A stretch of 64,000 nt of DNA from Pleionea mediterranea (GCF_003148745.1 NZ_QGGU01000011.1:89438-153437); one strand, 5' to 3'. Shown: positions 48,125-57,977, numbered from the stretch's first letter. Made by a program: numbers and translations. Notes: generated by a model not told the origin, from the letters alone.

Positions 48125-51031
48125 TTATCTCGTTTCCACAGGAATCGCTCTGCCAGTTCGCTGTCCATCAGCCGAGCGTGCCCGGATCAACGCCGTGTCC
48201 GTTACTGTCACATCAGGAGAATAGGCTTGCCATGGGGCGTTTTCATCCGGCTTTACTTCAACGGTAACTCCCGGAAACTCGCTGTTCACTAACAACTGAT
48301 GGTTATGACGAATTGCCCCAACACCCGGCAGACGATAAGCAATATTCGCTGCATCGAGTTTTAATAACTCTTTATAACCAACAGCGTCACGAAACACGAG
48401 CCAGTCTAGTTCGCGAGCCCGTTGATGAGACCCGGTAAAATATTCGCTGTTTTGCGAATAGAGCCGCCCCTGATGGTGATAAAGCAATTCCCAGTCAGCT
48501 TTATGCCAGGCACGTTCTGCCAGAGCCAGCAAACGCGGAAATATCATATACTCAACCTGAGCGTCAGCACGGATCGACTCACTCCAGAATTGCCCCTGAA
48601 TTCCATATACTCGTTTGCCTTTTACTATCGGCTGATTAACTGGGTTGCTGGAGGATGGACGATCATCAGCCTGATACGCATACCCGGAACGGTCTTGCCA
48701 TATTTCTGCATGCGCCGGTAAATTATCGGGCATAAACTGAAACACTTTCTGACTGTTGCTGCGCCGGGAAGCCCAGTAATACCCTGGTTCTTTCGCATCC
48801 ACCTCGTAAAGAAAATCAAAATACAGTACATCCGGCGATGAGATCACCACTTGCCAATCGTCATTCACTAACTGATGCGCAGAACGATGCCCTCCCCAAA
48901 ACAAAGTGGACCACTCATTTACCTGCACTGGTTTTGGCATATTGGAATCATCAACCAGTTTCATACCGTCGCTCCAGCCTGCAGCAATAATTTGCTTTTG
49001 ACTTAAATATTTGGCAACTTTTTCGATAAAATATCCCGTTAAGTCATCAACACTATTAAGGGAACTTGTTTCTGCTATCAAACGCTGACACACGGGTGAC
49101 TGTTTCCAGGCACCCGCAGTTTCATCGGCGCCAATATGATATCGATTTAAGGGAACGCCCGCCTCCTGGTGCATTCGTTTTACTTCATCAATTACTTTAA
49201 ACACAAATCGATACGTCGACGGTTGGCAAACATTAATTGTGTTGTCGTGATAATACTGAACCGACTCGTACTCAGTAGTGTCCTGACGGTCCGTTAATAA
49301 AAATTCGGTGGCTTTTGATAACTCGCCTTTCGCTTTATAATTTTGAAAACGGGCTTCCATAGCTTTTACTGCCGCACGTGAATGCCCCGGCATATCAAAC
49401 GAAGGAATAACCTCAATGTTCCTCTCGGCTGCGGCAATCAAAATGGCTTTATACTCGGCTTCGTTTAAAAAACCATTAACACTTGTGTTACGAAAAGGAC
49501 CACTGCCCAACTGCGGTAACAGACAACGAGTTTCTGTTAAATCAAAACAGCGAAAGCCACCTATGTCGGTTAGCTCCGGTAAGCCTCTTATCGCAACACG
49601 CCAGCCTTCGTCATCCGCTAAGTGCAGATGCAGTTTGTTTAACTTATACGCACTCATTTGATCGAGTAACTTATTGATTAAAGTAACCTGATGAAAGTTG
49701 CGAGCAATATCCAGGTGCATACCCCGAAAATCAAATCGGGGTTTATCTTGAACGCTTCCTGTTGCAACAGTTTTTGTCTCTGGATCAAGTAAACTGGCCA
49801 GTGACATTAATGCGTAAAAAGCACCACTGGCGTTTGGTGCTAAAATATCGATATTATTTTTATCTATCGACAATTGATAGCTTTCGGGGTGAGCACTTTT
49901 TTCACTGCTTCGCCGGATAGTTACCGGTACGCCTTGTTCACTCTGCTTAACACCGATCTGTGCCAGTCGATTGATAGCATGAGCTATTTTAACTTTAACC
50001 TTAACATTAGGTGAGATTGCGACTGCATTTTCATCATCAGCCTGATTCAACCTTGGATCAAAGTCATTTTGTTGCAGATAAATACCTTGTGTCAGCGAAA
50101 GTGATTCCGTTGCAGAAAAGTTCGATTGATACGGCTTAGGAATGATGCGCTGTTTCCAGCTGCTTTGTTGTTTGGCTTGTTGTTCATACTGACTATTGTA
50201 TTGATGATAAAGAAAAGATGCGCTGCTGATCCGGGTTTTATCCTTGTCACCTCGTAATAAATATTCTGGCTTATCTGGCACACCGCCAAAAAACCACTCT
50301 CCCTGTTTCACCAAAAACTCTTTATTAGCTTCATTGGTATTGGCAATAATCTCTGGCTTCAAATCATTAACCACAACAAAGTAATTCGGCATAACATCCG
50401 AGTTGGATAAATGCCAAAAGTCAGCCAAAAATGAAACCGAAACAGGCTCAGGACTTAAGCTAGAAAACTGTTTAGAAGGCGTTATACGATGTAAGTCGCC
50501 GTTTACGTGTTTCAGTGTTAACCCATGGCTGCTTGATGATCGAGCCGGTGCTATGTGGCTAAAATAAATGGCCCAATTATCAGCGTAAATGGTTTCTGGG
50601 TATGTAAGAGTAATCTCTACTAAGAAGCAATTGCCTTCTGCGTATTTTTTATTACACTTTCCCTCTGGTTGATTTTCAACAATGTTATATTGCACCGATA
50701 ACTCATTGGCAAACTGCTTAAGTTCTTTCTGATTTAAAATAGTCGCCGAGGCTTTTATTGATGAGTCTTTTGATAAAGTATCCGCCGAATCTGCGCAAGA
50801 ACTGATTAGAACAATAAAAAACAACGATAAAATGCGTTTAAATTTAAATAAATTAATTATTTTCTTAGAAGCCATTTCAGCAATAGCAAGCGAAGGTGCA
50901 ACAAGAATATTGTTGACGGGAAGGCACTGTTTAAACGCAGTAAATGAGTGTTTTGATTTGTAACTTAACGCTGCCTTATCATGTGCAGCATTTTTGCGAG
51001 TGCTTCTAATAACTTGCTTCATGAAGGTCAT
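48125..51031 (-). CDS. Beta-N-acetylhexosaminidase, GH20, exported
   Basis: 968 residues from the ATG at 51031, which overlaps the upstream TGA as ATGA. An in-frame ATG at 50875 gives a classic lipoprotein signal (KRILSLFFIVLISSC) and is a strong alternative start; from 51031 the signal would have a 60-residue leader. Domains: chitobiase-type carbohydrate-binding N-terminus (about 90-250), a GH20b domain, the (beta/alpha)8 barrel with HIGADE at 633-638 (catalytic Asp636 and Glu637, retaining mechanism via substrate assistance), and a CHB_HEX C-terminal domain. It releases GlcNAc from chitooligosaccharides in the periplasm or at the membrane. Confidence 0.93.
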   Translation of the reverse strand: MTFMKQVIRSTRKNAAHDKAALSYKSKHSFTAFKQCLPVNNILVAPSLAIAEMASKKIINLFKFKRILSLFFIVLISSCADSADTLSKDSSIKASATILNQKELKQFANELSVQYNIVENQPEGKCNKKYAEGNCFLVEITLTYPETIYADNWAIYFSHIAPARSSSSHGLTLKHVNGDLHRITPSKQFSSLSPEPVSVSFLADFWHLSNSDVMPNYFVVVNDLKPEIIANTNEANKEFLVKQGEWFFGGVPDKPEYLLRGDKDKTRISSASFLYHQYNSQYEQQAKQQSSWKQRIIPKPYQSNFSATESLSLTQGIYLQQNDFDPRLNQADDENAVAISPNVKVKVKIAHAINRLAQIGVKQSEQGVPVTIRRSSEKSAHPESYQLSIDKNNIDILAPNASGAFYALMSLASLLDPETKTVATGSVQDKPRFDFRGMHLDIARNFHQVTLINKLLDQMSAYKLNKLHLHLADDEGWRVAIRGLPELTDIGGFRCFDLTETRCLLPQLGSGPFRNTSVNGFLNEAEYKAILIAAAERNIEVIPSFDMPGHSRAAVKAMEARFQNYKAKGELSKATEFLLTDRQDTTEYESVQYYHDNTINVCQPSTYRFVFKVIDEVKRMHQEAGVPLNRYHIGADETAGAWKQSPVCQRLIAETSSLNSVDDLTGYFIEKVAKYLSQKQIIAAGWSDGMKLVDDSNMPKPVQVNEWSTLFWGGHRSAHQLVNDDWQVVISSPDVLYFDFLYEVDAKEPGYYWASRRSNSQKVFQFMPDNLPAHAEIWQDRSGYAYQADDRPSSSNPVNQPIVKGKRVYGIQGQFWSESIRADAQVEYMIFPRLLALAERAWHKADWELLYHHQGRLYSQNSEYFTGSHQRARELDWLVFRDAVGYKELLKLDAANIAYRLPGVGAIRHNHQLLVNSEFPGVTVEVKPDENAPWQAYSPDVTVTDTALIRARSADGQRTGRAIPVETR

Positions 51032-52587
51032 AATGATTGAAATCCAAATTGATACACTTTACTCACCAACTCGCGCTGGCTTGGTAACTCACGTTTAAGT
51101 CGTTCACCCATTGTCTGGATATTGGAAAAATGTTGCTTTGCAGACTCCGTATCAGGATAAGACGACAGGTTGTGACGGATATCGGTAGGGAAATTCATGC
51201 CATAAAGCACAAATAAATAACTGTCCAGCACAAAAGGCTCAAACGCGTATTCAAAATCGTACTTACTTGGTGGATGATACCGCCAGTGAGCTAACTTTTG
51301 TTGCAATGACTCAGGTATGGACGCCTGCTGACAATTATCAATCCAGTAACGAGAGTCTCGTCGATCCGATATACAATAATGCAGCTTTATAAAGTCCAGT
51401 GTTTTTTCCCAACGTAGCTGAAAAGTCTGGTTAAACTTTTTACACACCAATGGCACTGATTCAATATTTCGAGGAAACTGCTCCGCCAACATAGTAGCGG
51501 CAGCATCGGTCAGAAAGATTGCCGACGCTTCCAGAGGTTCAATAAAAGCAGCCGACATGCCAATCGCCACACAATTATTTTTCCAGAAAGTATCACGGTA
51601 GCCGGTCTTCATTTTTATTTTCCGAACCGACAGTTCGTCGGCTTTATCGCCGATGTAATTTCTCAGTGCGGTTTCTGCCATATCATCGGAACAATGGTGA
51701 CTGGAGTACACATGCCCAATACCACGGCGGTGTTGCAATCCTATATCCCAAATCCAGCCGGAGTCGGTTGCGGTTGCCATGGTGTGAGTCGCTATGGGGC
51801 AGTTATCAGACTCATTAGGTACCTGAATGGCCATCGCCGTATCATTAAAAATACAGTCAGAAATAGAATGCCACGAAACCTGCAAAGCCTGTTCAATTAA
51901 TAACCCTTTACTGCCCGAACAATCTATAAAAAAGTCGGCATGGATCACCTCATCCTTATCGGTAGACACCGACTCAATCCAGCCGGTTTCCGATACCGAC
52001 ACCTGAGTAACATTAGCCAAAATATGTTTAACGCCTAACCGCGAGGTGCAATGCTCGGCTAAAAAACTGGCAAACTTGTTTGCATTTAAATGATAGGCGT
52101 AATTCTGGATCGCTTCATAAGCAGGTGTCGTTATTTTTTTCGGTGCAAGACCAGCACGACACACAGCAGCCTGCGTAGCAACGGCCTGATCATAACCAAC
52201 ACCGTCGCCAGCCTGTCCTTGTAACCAATATGGCGCCAAATTAATATCATAAGCGGCATGGTATACAGCGTTAAGAGGATGAAAATATCGATGAGTCTTA
52301 TCCTCTTTTGGCTGCATCCAGTTGATAAATTCCGAGCCCTGCTTAAAGGTTGCATCACACTGACGCATAAACTCAGTTTCATCCACACCGAGCTTTTGCA
52401 AGGTTGCTCGTAAATTTGGCCAGGTGCCCTCTCCAACCCCTAAGATAGGAATGTTTGGCGACTCCACCAAGGTTACCTGTACGGCCTGAGGATCGTTAGA
52501 GTTTAATTGATTTGCCAGTATGCCAGCCGTTAACCAGCCCGCGGTTCCTCCTCCAACAATCAATACACGGTTGATACTGTTGGTCAT
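51028..52587 (-). CDS. Flavin-dependent tryptophan-halogenase family protein (copy B)
   Basis: 519 residues. VLIVGGGTAGWLTAG (residues 9-22) is the FAD-binding motif and GVGEGTWPNL the halogenase family block. The Lys that acts in halogenases such as PrnA/RebH aligns with K82 (ATFKQGSEFINW), and the catalytic Glu with E353 (FIEPLEASAIF). The WxWxIP motif reads WIWDIGLQHRRG, with Gly for Pro. Halogenase-like proteins in polysaccharide or GlcNAc loci of marine and xanthomonad bacteria are common; some relatives brominate free indoles, but the true substrate here is unknown. It overlaps the SapC gene stop (TAATG) and the GH20 gene (ATGA), so it is co-expressed with both. Confidence 0.9.
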   Translation of the reverse strand: MTNSINRVLIVGGGTAGWLTAGILANQLNSNDPQAVQVTLVESPNIPILGVGEGTWPNLRATLQKLGVDETEFMRQCDATFKQGSEFINWMQPKEDKTHRYFHPLNAVYHAAYDINLAPYWLQGQAGDGVGYDQAVATQAAVCRAGLAPKKITTPAYEAIQNYAYHLNANKFASFLAEHCTSRLGVKHILANVTQVSVSETGWIESVSTDKDEVIHADFFIDCSGSKGLLIEQALQVSWHSISDCIFNDTAMAIQVPNESDNCPIATHTMATATDSGWIWDIGLQHRRGIGHVYSSHHCSDDMAETALRNYIGDKADELSVRKIKMKTGYRDTFWKNNCVAIGMSAAFIEPLEASAIFLTDAAATMLAEQFPRNIESVPLVCKKFNQTFQLRWEKTLDFIKLHYCISDRRDSRYWIDNCQQASIPESLQQKLAHWRYHPPSKYDFEYAFEPFVLDSYLFVLYGMNFPTDIRHNLSSYPDTESAKQHFSNIQTMGERLKRELPSQRELVSKVYQFGFQSL

Positions 52588-53324
52588 TACAGCGACTCAT
52601 GCAATAAATTTAATTTTTCAGTCACAACATTCATTCGCGATAGCGACATTAACGCAGCATAAATGGGAACCAGATAACCTTTTTGCCGCATGGCAATAAA
52701 GTCACTTTCCGATAAATCATTTAACGCACTTTCGTTAATAATATAAATGCCACTCACTTCAAAAGATTCTGACTTAAGTTTTACCGAAAGCGTTTGCTCC
52801 AACAACAACTGGTGATCGATCAGGCATTGTATAAACTCATCGGTATAGACTTGCTTATTGTGATGTTCCACCAGTTGCTGACCGATGGTTTGTGTAAACT
52901 CTGATTGTGAGCCATCATCATTAAATAATCGCTGGCCCTGGCTTTCGCCATTTGAGTTTGCATCGACCTCACTGACACAAGGCGAGTCAAAATCAAGACA
53001 CAAAGTACTCATACCCTGACCATCCGGATTAACCGATAAAGCAAACGGGTAAAGCTGCATAATTTCGGGTATATAATCCGCCTGCCAGCCCAGATCGGAA
53101 TAAAAAACATTCACGCCCGCCTGTAGCCCAAGCAAAGCTACTGAACGAAATTGTCCGGTTTCCGTATCCTTAACAAATACAATGGGGTAATCCTGTTGCG
53201 CCAATGAATACTCGTGCAGCACCAAAGGTGCAATGTGTTGCTTTGCCATATGTGGATAATGGTTATCCCGTTGAACGATGACCGTTTGATGCAGCGTTTG
53301 ATCCAGTGGTTTAATTGAACTCAT
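52587..53324 (-). CDS. SapC family protein
   Basis: 245 residues. HIAPLVLHEYSLAQQDYPIVFVKD followed by VALLGLQAGVNVFYSDLGWQADYIPEIMQLYPFAL is characteristic of the SapC family, which is named after a Campylobacter S-layer-linked protein. Its function is not known. SapC genes are regularly found next to TonB receptors and tryptophan-halogenase genes in marine and xanthomonad bacteria, as here. It overlaps the downstream halogenase start by one base, and a tandem-repeat spacer separates it from the upstream halogenase. Confidence 0.88.
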   Translation of the reverse strand: MSSIKPLDQTLHQTVIVQRDNHYPHMAKQHIAPLVLHEYSLAQQDYPIVFVKDTETGQFRSVALLGLQAGVNVFYSDLGWQADYIPEIMQLYPFALSVNPDGQGMSTLCLDFDSPCVSEVDANSNGESQGQRLFNDDGSQSEFTQTIGQQLVEHHNKQVYTDEFIQCLIDHQLLLEQTLSVKLKSESFEVSGIYIINESALNDLSESDFIAMRQKGYLVPIYAALMSLSRMNVVTEKLNLLHESL

Positions 53325-53421
53325 TATCTGACCTGTATTTGTGATTGTTAATTATTTTAAATAGTAATTATTTTTTAAATAGTTATGACTTTTTAAATTA
53401 TTTTTATTTAGTGAATAGTTT

Positions 53422-53472
53422 TTTTGTAAATAGTTTTGTTTTGTAAATAGCTTTGTTTTGCAAATAGCTCTG
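53422..53472. repeat. 17-bp tandem repeat between halogenase A and SapC
   Basis: Three consecutive copies (53422-53438, 53439-53455, 53456-53472) of TTTTG(T/C)AAATAG(T/C)T(T/C)TG, with degenerate AAATAG-containing copies extending to about 53360. The array lies in the 163-base gap between the halogenase A stop and the SapC start. Confidence 0.88.
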
Positions 53473-53487
53473 TTATGCCTTTTTCCA

Positions 53488-55134
53488 TTAAACGGCCTGA
53501 AAGCCGTACTGATAAACCTTGGTTAATAATGCCCTATGATCCGGTAAGGTTTTTAACAAATGCTCCGTAAATTTCTGGATCTCCTGAAACGACTGTTGTG
53601 CGTAGTTTAAATCGCCTGGCACCCGATTATTGTCGCTGTCGATATGTCTAAGCCCCATACCATAAAGCACATAGTGATAACTCTCTTGCGGAAATGGCTC
53701 AAAAACATTATCAAAATCGTACTTGCTCACCGGATTAAATCGCCAGTGCTCAACTCTTTCTTTTAACGACTCAGGTATGGTTGAATCCATTCGGTTATCT
53801 TTCCAGAAGCTGGTTTGTCGCTGAGACAATAAGTAGTGCAACTTGATAAAATCGATGGTCTTACGCCACCGCTTTAACAATGAGTCATTAAATCGCCGCG
53901 AACAATAATCCATTGCCGCTCTATCGGCCGGAAACATATCCACCAGCATATTACCCGCAGCTTCAATCAAAAAAATAGCCGAGGCTTCCAGAGGTTCTAC
54001 AAAGGCTGCCGATAAACCAATGGCAACACAGTTTCGATGCCAGTGCTGTTTACGATAGCCCACATTCATGGATAATTTTTTCGCACTGAGTTGAGTAATG
54101 GCTTTGTTTGAACGTTCACCTAAATAATCACGCAAACATTGTTCTGCTTCATCATCACTGATGTGATTCGACGAATAAACAAAGCCGGTGCCACGACGAT
54201 TATACAAACCAATATCCCATACCCAGCCAGCATTTTGTGCTGTGGATTTGGTGTGGCAAGCAATGGCTTCTTGCTCATTGTCGTAAGGCACCTGAATCGC
54301 CACTGCAGAATCGGTCAATAATGTATTGTCAACCGATACAAACTCCACACCAAGCGCTTCGCCTAACAACAAACTTTTAAAGCCACTACAATCAACAAAT
54401 AAATCACCTGCAATTGTTTCGCTGCTATCCAGAACAACCGATGCAATATCGCCCTGTTCGTTTTGATTAACCGACACCACATTGGCACGCACTAATTTGA
54501 CGCCCAGTTTTTCAGTGGCAAATGTCATTAAAAAGTTGGCAAATTTTCCGGCATCCAGATGATAGGCGTAATTAAGTGCGCCATCGTATTGTCGTTGGAT
54601 AATTTTTTTTGGCGCCAGACCATTTCGACAAACACTGGCTTGTGCGCTGACGGCGTCCGCAAAGGGCATGTCATTACCAGCCACTCCCGCCAACCAGTAA
54701 GGCGATAAATTAAAGTCGGCCGGATCAAGCGCAGAGCTGAACATATGAAAGTATTGGTTAGAGTTATCGAAAGAGTTGTCGAATGTGTTATTTAAAGTAT
54801 TATCGAAACTATTTTCAGACTGGCTTGCCAAGGGTTCCTGTCGCCAATGAATAAACTGTGTTCCCTGTTTAAACGTCGCCTGACAATAAGCCATAAACTC
54901 ACTTTCATTGATCCCCAGATCCATTAAGGTTTTACGCATGGTGGGCCATGTGCCTTCACCCACACCAATGGTCGGAATATCTGGCGATTCAATCAATGTC
55001 ACTTGAACAGCTTTCGGTTGTGATGAATTAGCTGGCTGAGAAGTGTGTAAGTGCTTGGCCAACTTGGCCGCCGTCAGCCAACCGGCGGTCCCTCCACCCA
55101 CAATCACCACTTGTTCTGTTAATTGATTACTCAT
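53488..55134 (-). CDS. Flavin-dependent tryptophan-halogenase family protein (copy A)
   Basis: 548 residues from the ATG at 55134, preferred over a GTG at 55152 because GGCGGA lies just upstream of it. VVIVGGGTAGWLTAAKL binds FAD, K89 (ATFKQGTQFIHW) is the halogenase catalytic Lys, E383 (FVEPLEASAIFL) the catalytic Glu, and VWDIGLYNRRG replaces WxWxIP. It is a paralogue of copy B. An insert of Asn/Asp/Phe-rich repeats near residue 110-130 (FDNT, FDNS units) is not found in copy B. It follows the receptor gene after a terminator and precedes SapC. Confidence 0.9.
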   Translation of the reverse strand: MSNQLTEQVVIVGGGTAGWLTAAKLAKHLHTSQPANSSQPKAVQVTLIESPDIPTIGVGEGTWPTMRKTLMDLGINESEFMAYCQATFKQGTQFIHWRQEPLASQSENSFDNTLNNTFDNSFDNSNQYFHMFSSALDPADFNLSPYWLAGVAGNDMPFADAVSAQASVCRNGLAPKKIIQRQYDGALNYAYHLDAGKFANFLMTFATEKLGVKLVRANVVSVNQNEQGDIASVVLDSSETIAGDLFVDCSGFKSLLLGEALGVEFVSVDNTLLTDSAVAIQVPYDNEQEAIACHTKSTAQNAGWVWDIGLYNRRGTGFVYSSNHISDDEAEQCLRDYLGERSNKAITQLSAKKLSMNVGYRKQHWHRNCVAIGLSAAFVEPLEASAIFLIEAAGNMLVDMFPADRAAMDYCSRRFNDSLLKRWRKTIDFIKLHYLLSQRQTSFWKDNRMDSTIPESLKERVEHWRFNPVSKYDFDNVFEPFPQESYHYVLYGMGLRHIDSDNNRVPGDLNYAQQSFQEIQKFTEHLLKTLPDHRALLTKVYQYGFQAV

Positions 55135-55213
55135 CGCTGATCCGCCGTCCACTGCCTGAAGTTAATACCTGATAGATTTTGAGTATAAAAGGAATCCTTT
55201 CAGCTGTGAAACC

Positions 55214-55242
55214 GAAAAAAAGGGGCTGCATATACAGCCCCT
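55214..55242 (-). terminator. Intrinsic terminator after the TonB receptor gene
   Basis: Stem AGGGGCTG/CAGCCCCT (8 bp) with a 6-base loop; on the minus strand the stem is followed by seven T residues. It lies 10 bases past the receptor stop codon and would reduce readthrough into the halogenase genes. Confidence 0.9.
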
Positions 55243-55251
55243 GACCAGGGT

Positions 55252-57915
55252 TTAAAAGCGAACAGATGCTTTTAAATAATAACGGGAGCCATTAACCGTG
55301 GTAACACGATTGCTCCCAAGCGAAGCCGCCGGGTTGTGTCGCTGAACCGAGACTTCATCGGTTAAGTTGACGCCTTGAAATGACAAATCAACAATATCGG
55401 TTGCATGCCAGGTCACACTCAAATCCAGAAAGGCTTGCTCATCAAAGGTATCGAGTGCACCACCAATCGCAGTACCTTCCGCTAAAAATTCATCACGGAA
55501 TGTGTAAGCCAGTCGAGCCTCAATAACTTCGGTTTGATAAAAACCGGTTAGGTTATAGGACAGATCCGATTGACCCGGCAGCGAGAAAGTATCGCCACTG
55601 TCTGTTTTTCCTTCGCTGTCTGAGATGGTCACGTTAGCCAACAAACCAAAATTGCCGAACATCTGCTGATAATTCAGTTCCAGTCCCTGCACATGGCCAC
55701 CTTCACCTTGAACAGGTACGGTGAGTGTATAGGTCTCTAAATCATTGGGTGCCCCTTGATCACCATTCGGTTCATACACCAACGCCTGAGTGGTTCCACT
55801 GGATACAAATGACTCTATGTCTTTGTAAAACAATGCGGCGCCTAAAAAGTTATTGTCATCAAAATAGTATTCGATACCAGCGTCAAGCTGATTGGCACGG
55901 AAAGGATCGATACCCACGTTTCCGGATGATGCCGTATTGGCAGTTGGGTTAATCCCCGATAACGCCGGATTAACGGTGCCATAAGCGGGTCGACTGATCA
56001 CTTTTGCAGCCGATGTACGGAAGATCATTTCATCGCTAAGGTTATAGGCAAAATTGATACTCGGTAAAACATCGGAATAATCCGCTTCACGTGAAAAGTA
56101 AGAATCGGCATCCGTAGGGGAAGAATAAGTTGAACCCTTTACGTCGGTTGTAACATAACGCAGTCCAACATTACCTCGATAGCGATCACCGAAGAAGTCA
56201 CCCTGAACATAAAATGCGGTGATTTGTTCTTCCACTTCGCCAAACGCGGCGTAAAGAAACTCGCTGCCCGTAACATTGGCCCGAACGGCGGCATCAAAAC
56301 TGGCGTCAACTTCGGCAATTTGCATATCCGATCCTGCCGCTAACACGCCACTATCAATACCTATCACACCGCCAAAATAACCCGAGCTTCCCAAGGTAGA
56401 TCCGGCACTCATCACCGCCGCCTGATCCACCGTTGAGTTAATTTGCGACTTACCAAACACATGATCGCGCGTTTTAAATCCGGCCTTGATGGTGTCAAAC
56501 GCGCCCCACTCCACATCAAAATCAATATCAAATTGCAGCCAGTCTTCTTCATCCCATAATCGTGTTTCACTGAGCGAAATGGCCCGGTTGGTTTGCCAGT
56601 CGGGATCCGCCATATCCAGATTATTCACATTAAAATAAAAACCGGTATCGCGAAGAAAATCAAAATCGACAGAAAGATTGCCGCCATTTTCCACCCAGCG
56701 CGCGTCGTCGTCATCAATGCCCCATAAAGAATTGATGTTTCCACCGTTACCGCCATTAGCCGTGGTGCGTCCAACGGACACATGCGCCCGATAACCGTTC
56801 CCTTCATAATCAACGGTAAAGTCGGTTAAATCACTTTCAATTTCAGGACGGCGACTGTTTACATCTTGCGCCAATAACCAACCAGCCCAACCGGGATTTC
56901 CACTACCGCCGGTTAATGTTCCCGCCATGGGAATTCCTGTTGTTGGTGATACGGTGGCACTGCCGTTGGTAAATGTCGACTGACCGGAAGCCGTATCGCA
57001 ACAGCCACCAAACAATAAGAAGTTTTGATTGGTGTTGGTGGCATCCAGAGTCGTATTAAAATGATGCAAGCCAAAACTTAACCGATCAGTGGGTGCAAAC
57101 TGCGCATTAATATCAAAGGTATCGCGTTCTCGATCTTGTCGAAATTGTGCAATACCCGATGCTGCCCAGGCTTCTTCCCAATAGTTTTCGGCTTTATTAC
57201 CACGACCAATGGTATTGGCTTGTGAAACCGTCGCCAAAATACCAAACGTGGAATCTTCATTTTTCCAACTGAATAAACCGTTTGCGGAAGTTGCGGTATC
57301 ACTGTCGAGAGAATTTTTCATGGTCTCGACCGAGGCATAAAGAGTTTTAGGATCCAGATCGAGCGGCTTACGGGTATTAAGCATAACCGTTCCGCCCACA
57401 CCGCCTTCATCCAGCTCGGCCACCGGTGATTTATACACAACAACCGACTGAACCAGTTCAGATGGCATTAAATCCATATTAAAACTGCGGCGGTTAAACG
57501 CCAAAGAAAACCAACTGGTGGAAGCAACAAACTGACCATTAACCAAGGTTTGCGTTAACTGTGGATCAACACCACGAATGGATACTTCATTACCTTCACC
57601 GGCAAATCCGCGGTTAATGGTGACTCCGGGTACACGTTGCAATGATTCGGCAATATTTTTATCAGGAAACTTTCCAATATCCTGCGCAGTAATAACATCC
57701 ACCACCGCATTAGCATCACGCTTATCGGCCAGGTTACGTTTAAGACTTTCTCTTAACCCTGTTACCGTAATCGTTACGCCAGACTTTTCATCTTTTAGCG
57801 TCTGTTTGTCACTGTCAGACTCATCTTCCGCAGAAAAACCTGCCCCCGTTATGCCCGCCAAAGACATTGCCACCAAACTTGGCAGCAACTTCTTCTTAAA
57901 ATGAGGACCTCTCAT
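55252..57915 (-). CDS. TonB-dependent receptor, probable chitooligosaccharide transporter
   Basis: 887 residues of the TIGR01782-type receptors common in marine and xanthomonad polysaccharide loci. The signal peptide spans about residues 8-28 (LLPSLVAMSLAGITGAGFSAED). The plug has VTVTGLRESLKR, VVDVITAQDIGKFPDKNIAESLQRVPGV and VSIRGVDPQLTQ, and the barrel ends ALTVNGSRYYLKASVRF-like with the terminal Phe. Two NagR-type operators lie upstream of its start at 62 and 148 bases, tying it to GlcNAc control. It should take up chitooligosaccharides across the outer membrane with energy from TonB. Confidence 0.93.
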   Translation of the reverse strand: MRGPHFKKKLLPSLVAMSLAGITGAGFSAEDESDSDKQTLKDEKSGVTITVTGLRESLKRNLADKRDANAVVDVITAQDIGKFPDKNIAESLQRVPGVTINRGFAGEGNEVSIRGVDPQLTQTLVNGQFVASTSWFSLAFNRRSFNMDLMPSELVQSVVVYKSPVAELDEGGVGGTVMLNTRKPLDLDPKTLYASVETMKNSLDSDTATSANGLFSWKNEDSTFGILATVSQANTIGRGNKAENYWEEAWAASGIAQFRQDRERDTFDINAQFAPTDRLSFGLHHFNTTLDATNTNQNFLLFGGCCDTASGQSTFTNGSATVSPTTGIPMAGTLTGGSGNPGWAGWLLAQDVNSRRPEIESDLTDFTVDYEGNGYRAHVSVGRTTANGGNGGNINSLWGIDDDDARWVENGGNLSVDFDFLRDTGFYFNVNNLDMADPDWQTNRAISLSETRLWDEEDWLQFDIDFDVEWGAFDTIKAGFKTRDHVFGKSQINSTVDQAAVMSAGSTLGSSGYFGGVIGIDSGVLAAGSDMQIAEVDASFDAAVRANVTGSEFLYAAFGEVEEQITAFYVQGDFFGDRYRGNVGLRYVTTDVKGSTYSSPTDADSYFSREADYSDVLPSINFAYNLSDEMIFRTSAAKVISRPAYGTVNPALSGINPTANTASSGNVGIDPFRANQLDAGIEYYFDDNNFLGAALFYKDIESFVSSGTTQALVYEPNGDQGAPNDLETYTLTVPVQGEGGHVQGLELNYQQMFGNFGLLANVTISDSEGKTDSGDTFSLPGQSDLSYNLTGFYQTEVIEARLAYTFRDEFLAEGTAIGGALDTFDEQAFLDLSVTWHATDIVDLSFQGVNLTDEVSVQRHNPAASLGSNRVTTVNGSRYYLKASVRF

Positions 57916-57971
57916 CAGCCTATCCCTCTTATTGTCTTAGTTATTGTTAAATAACACTGTCCCTTACCGCT

Positions 57972-57977
57972 ATTATA
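57972..57977 (-). promoter_or_regulatory. Probable -10 box of the TonB receptor promoter
   Basis: TATAAT on the minus strand, sharing its last base with the NagR-type operator at 57977-57992. Its position about 55 bases before the receptor start suits a promoter. The -35 is weak and falls on the other side of the operator, so bound NagR would cover the spacer. Confidence 0.7.
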
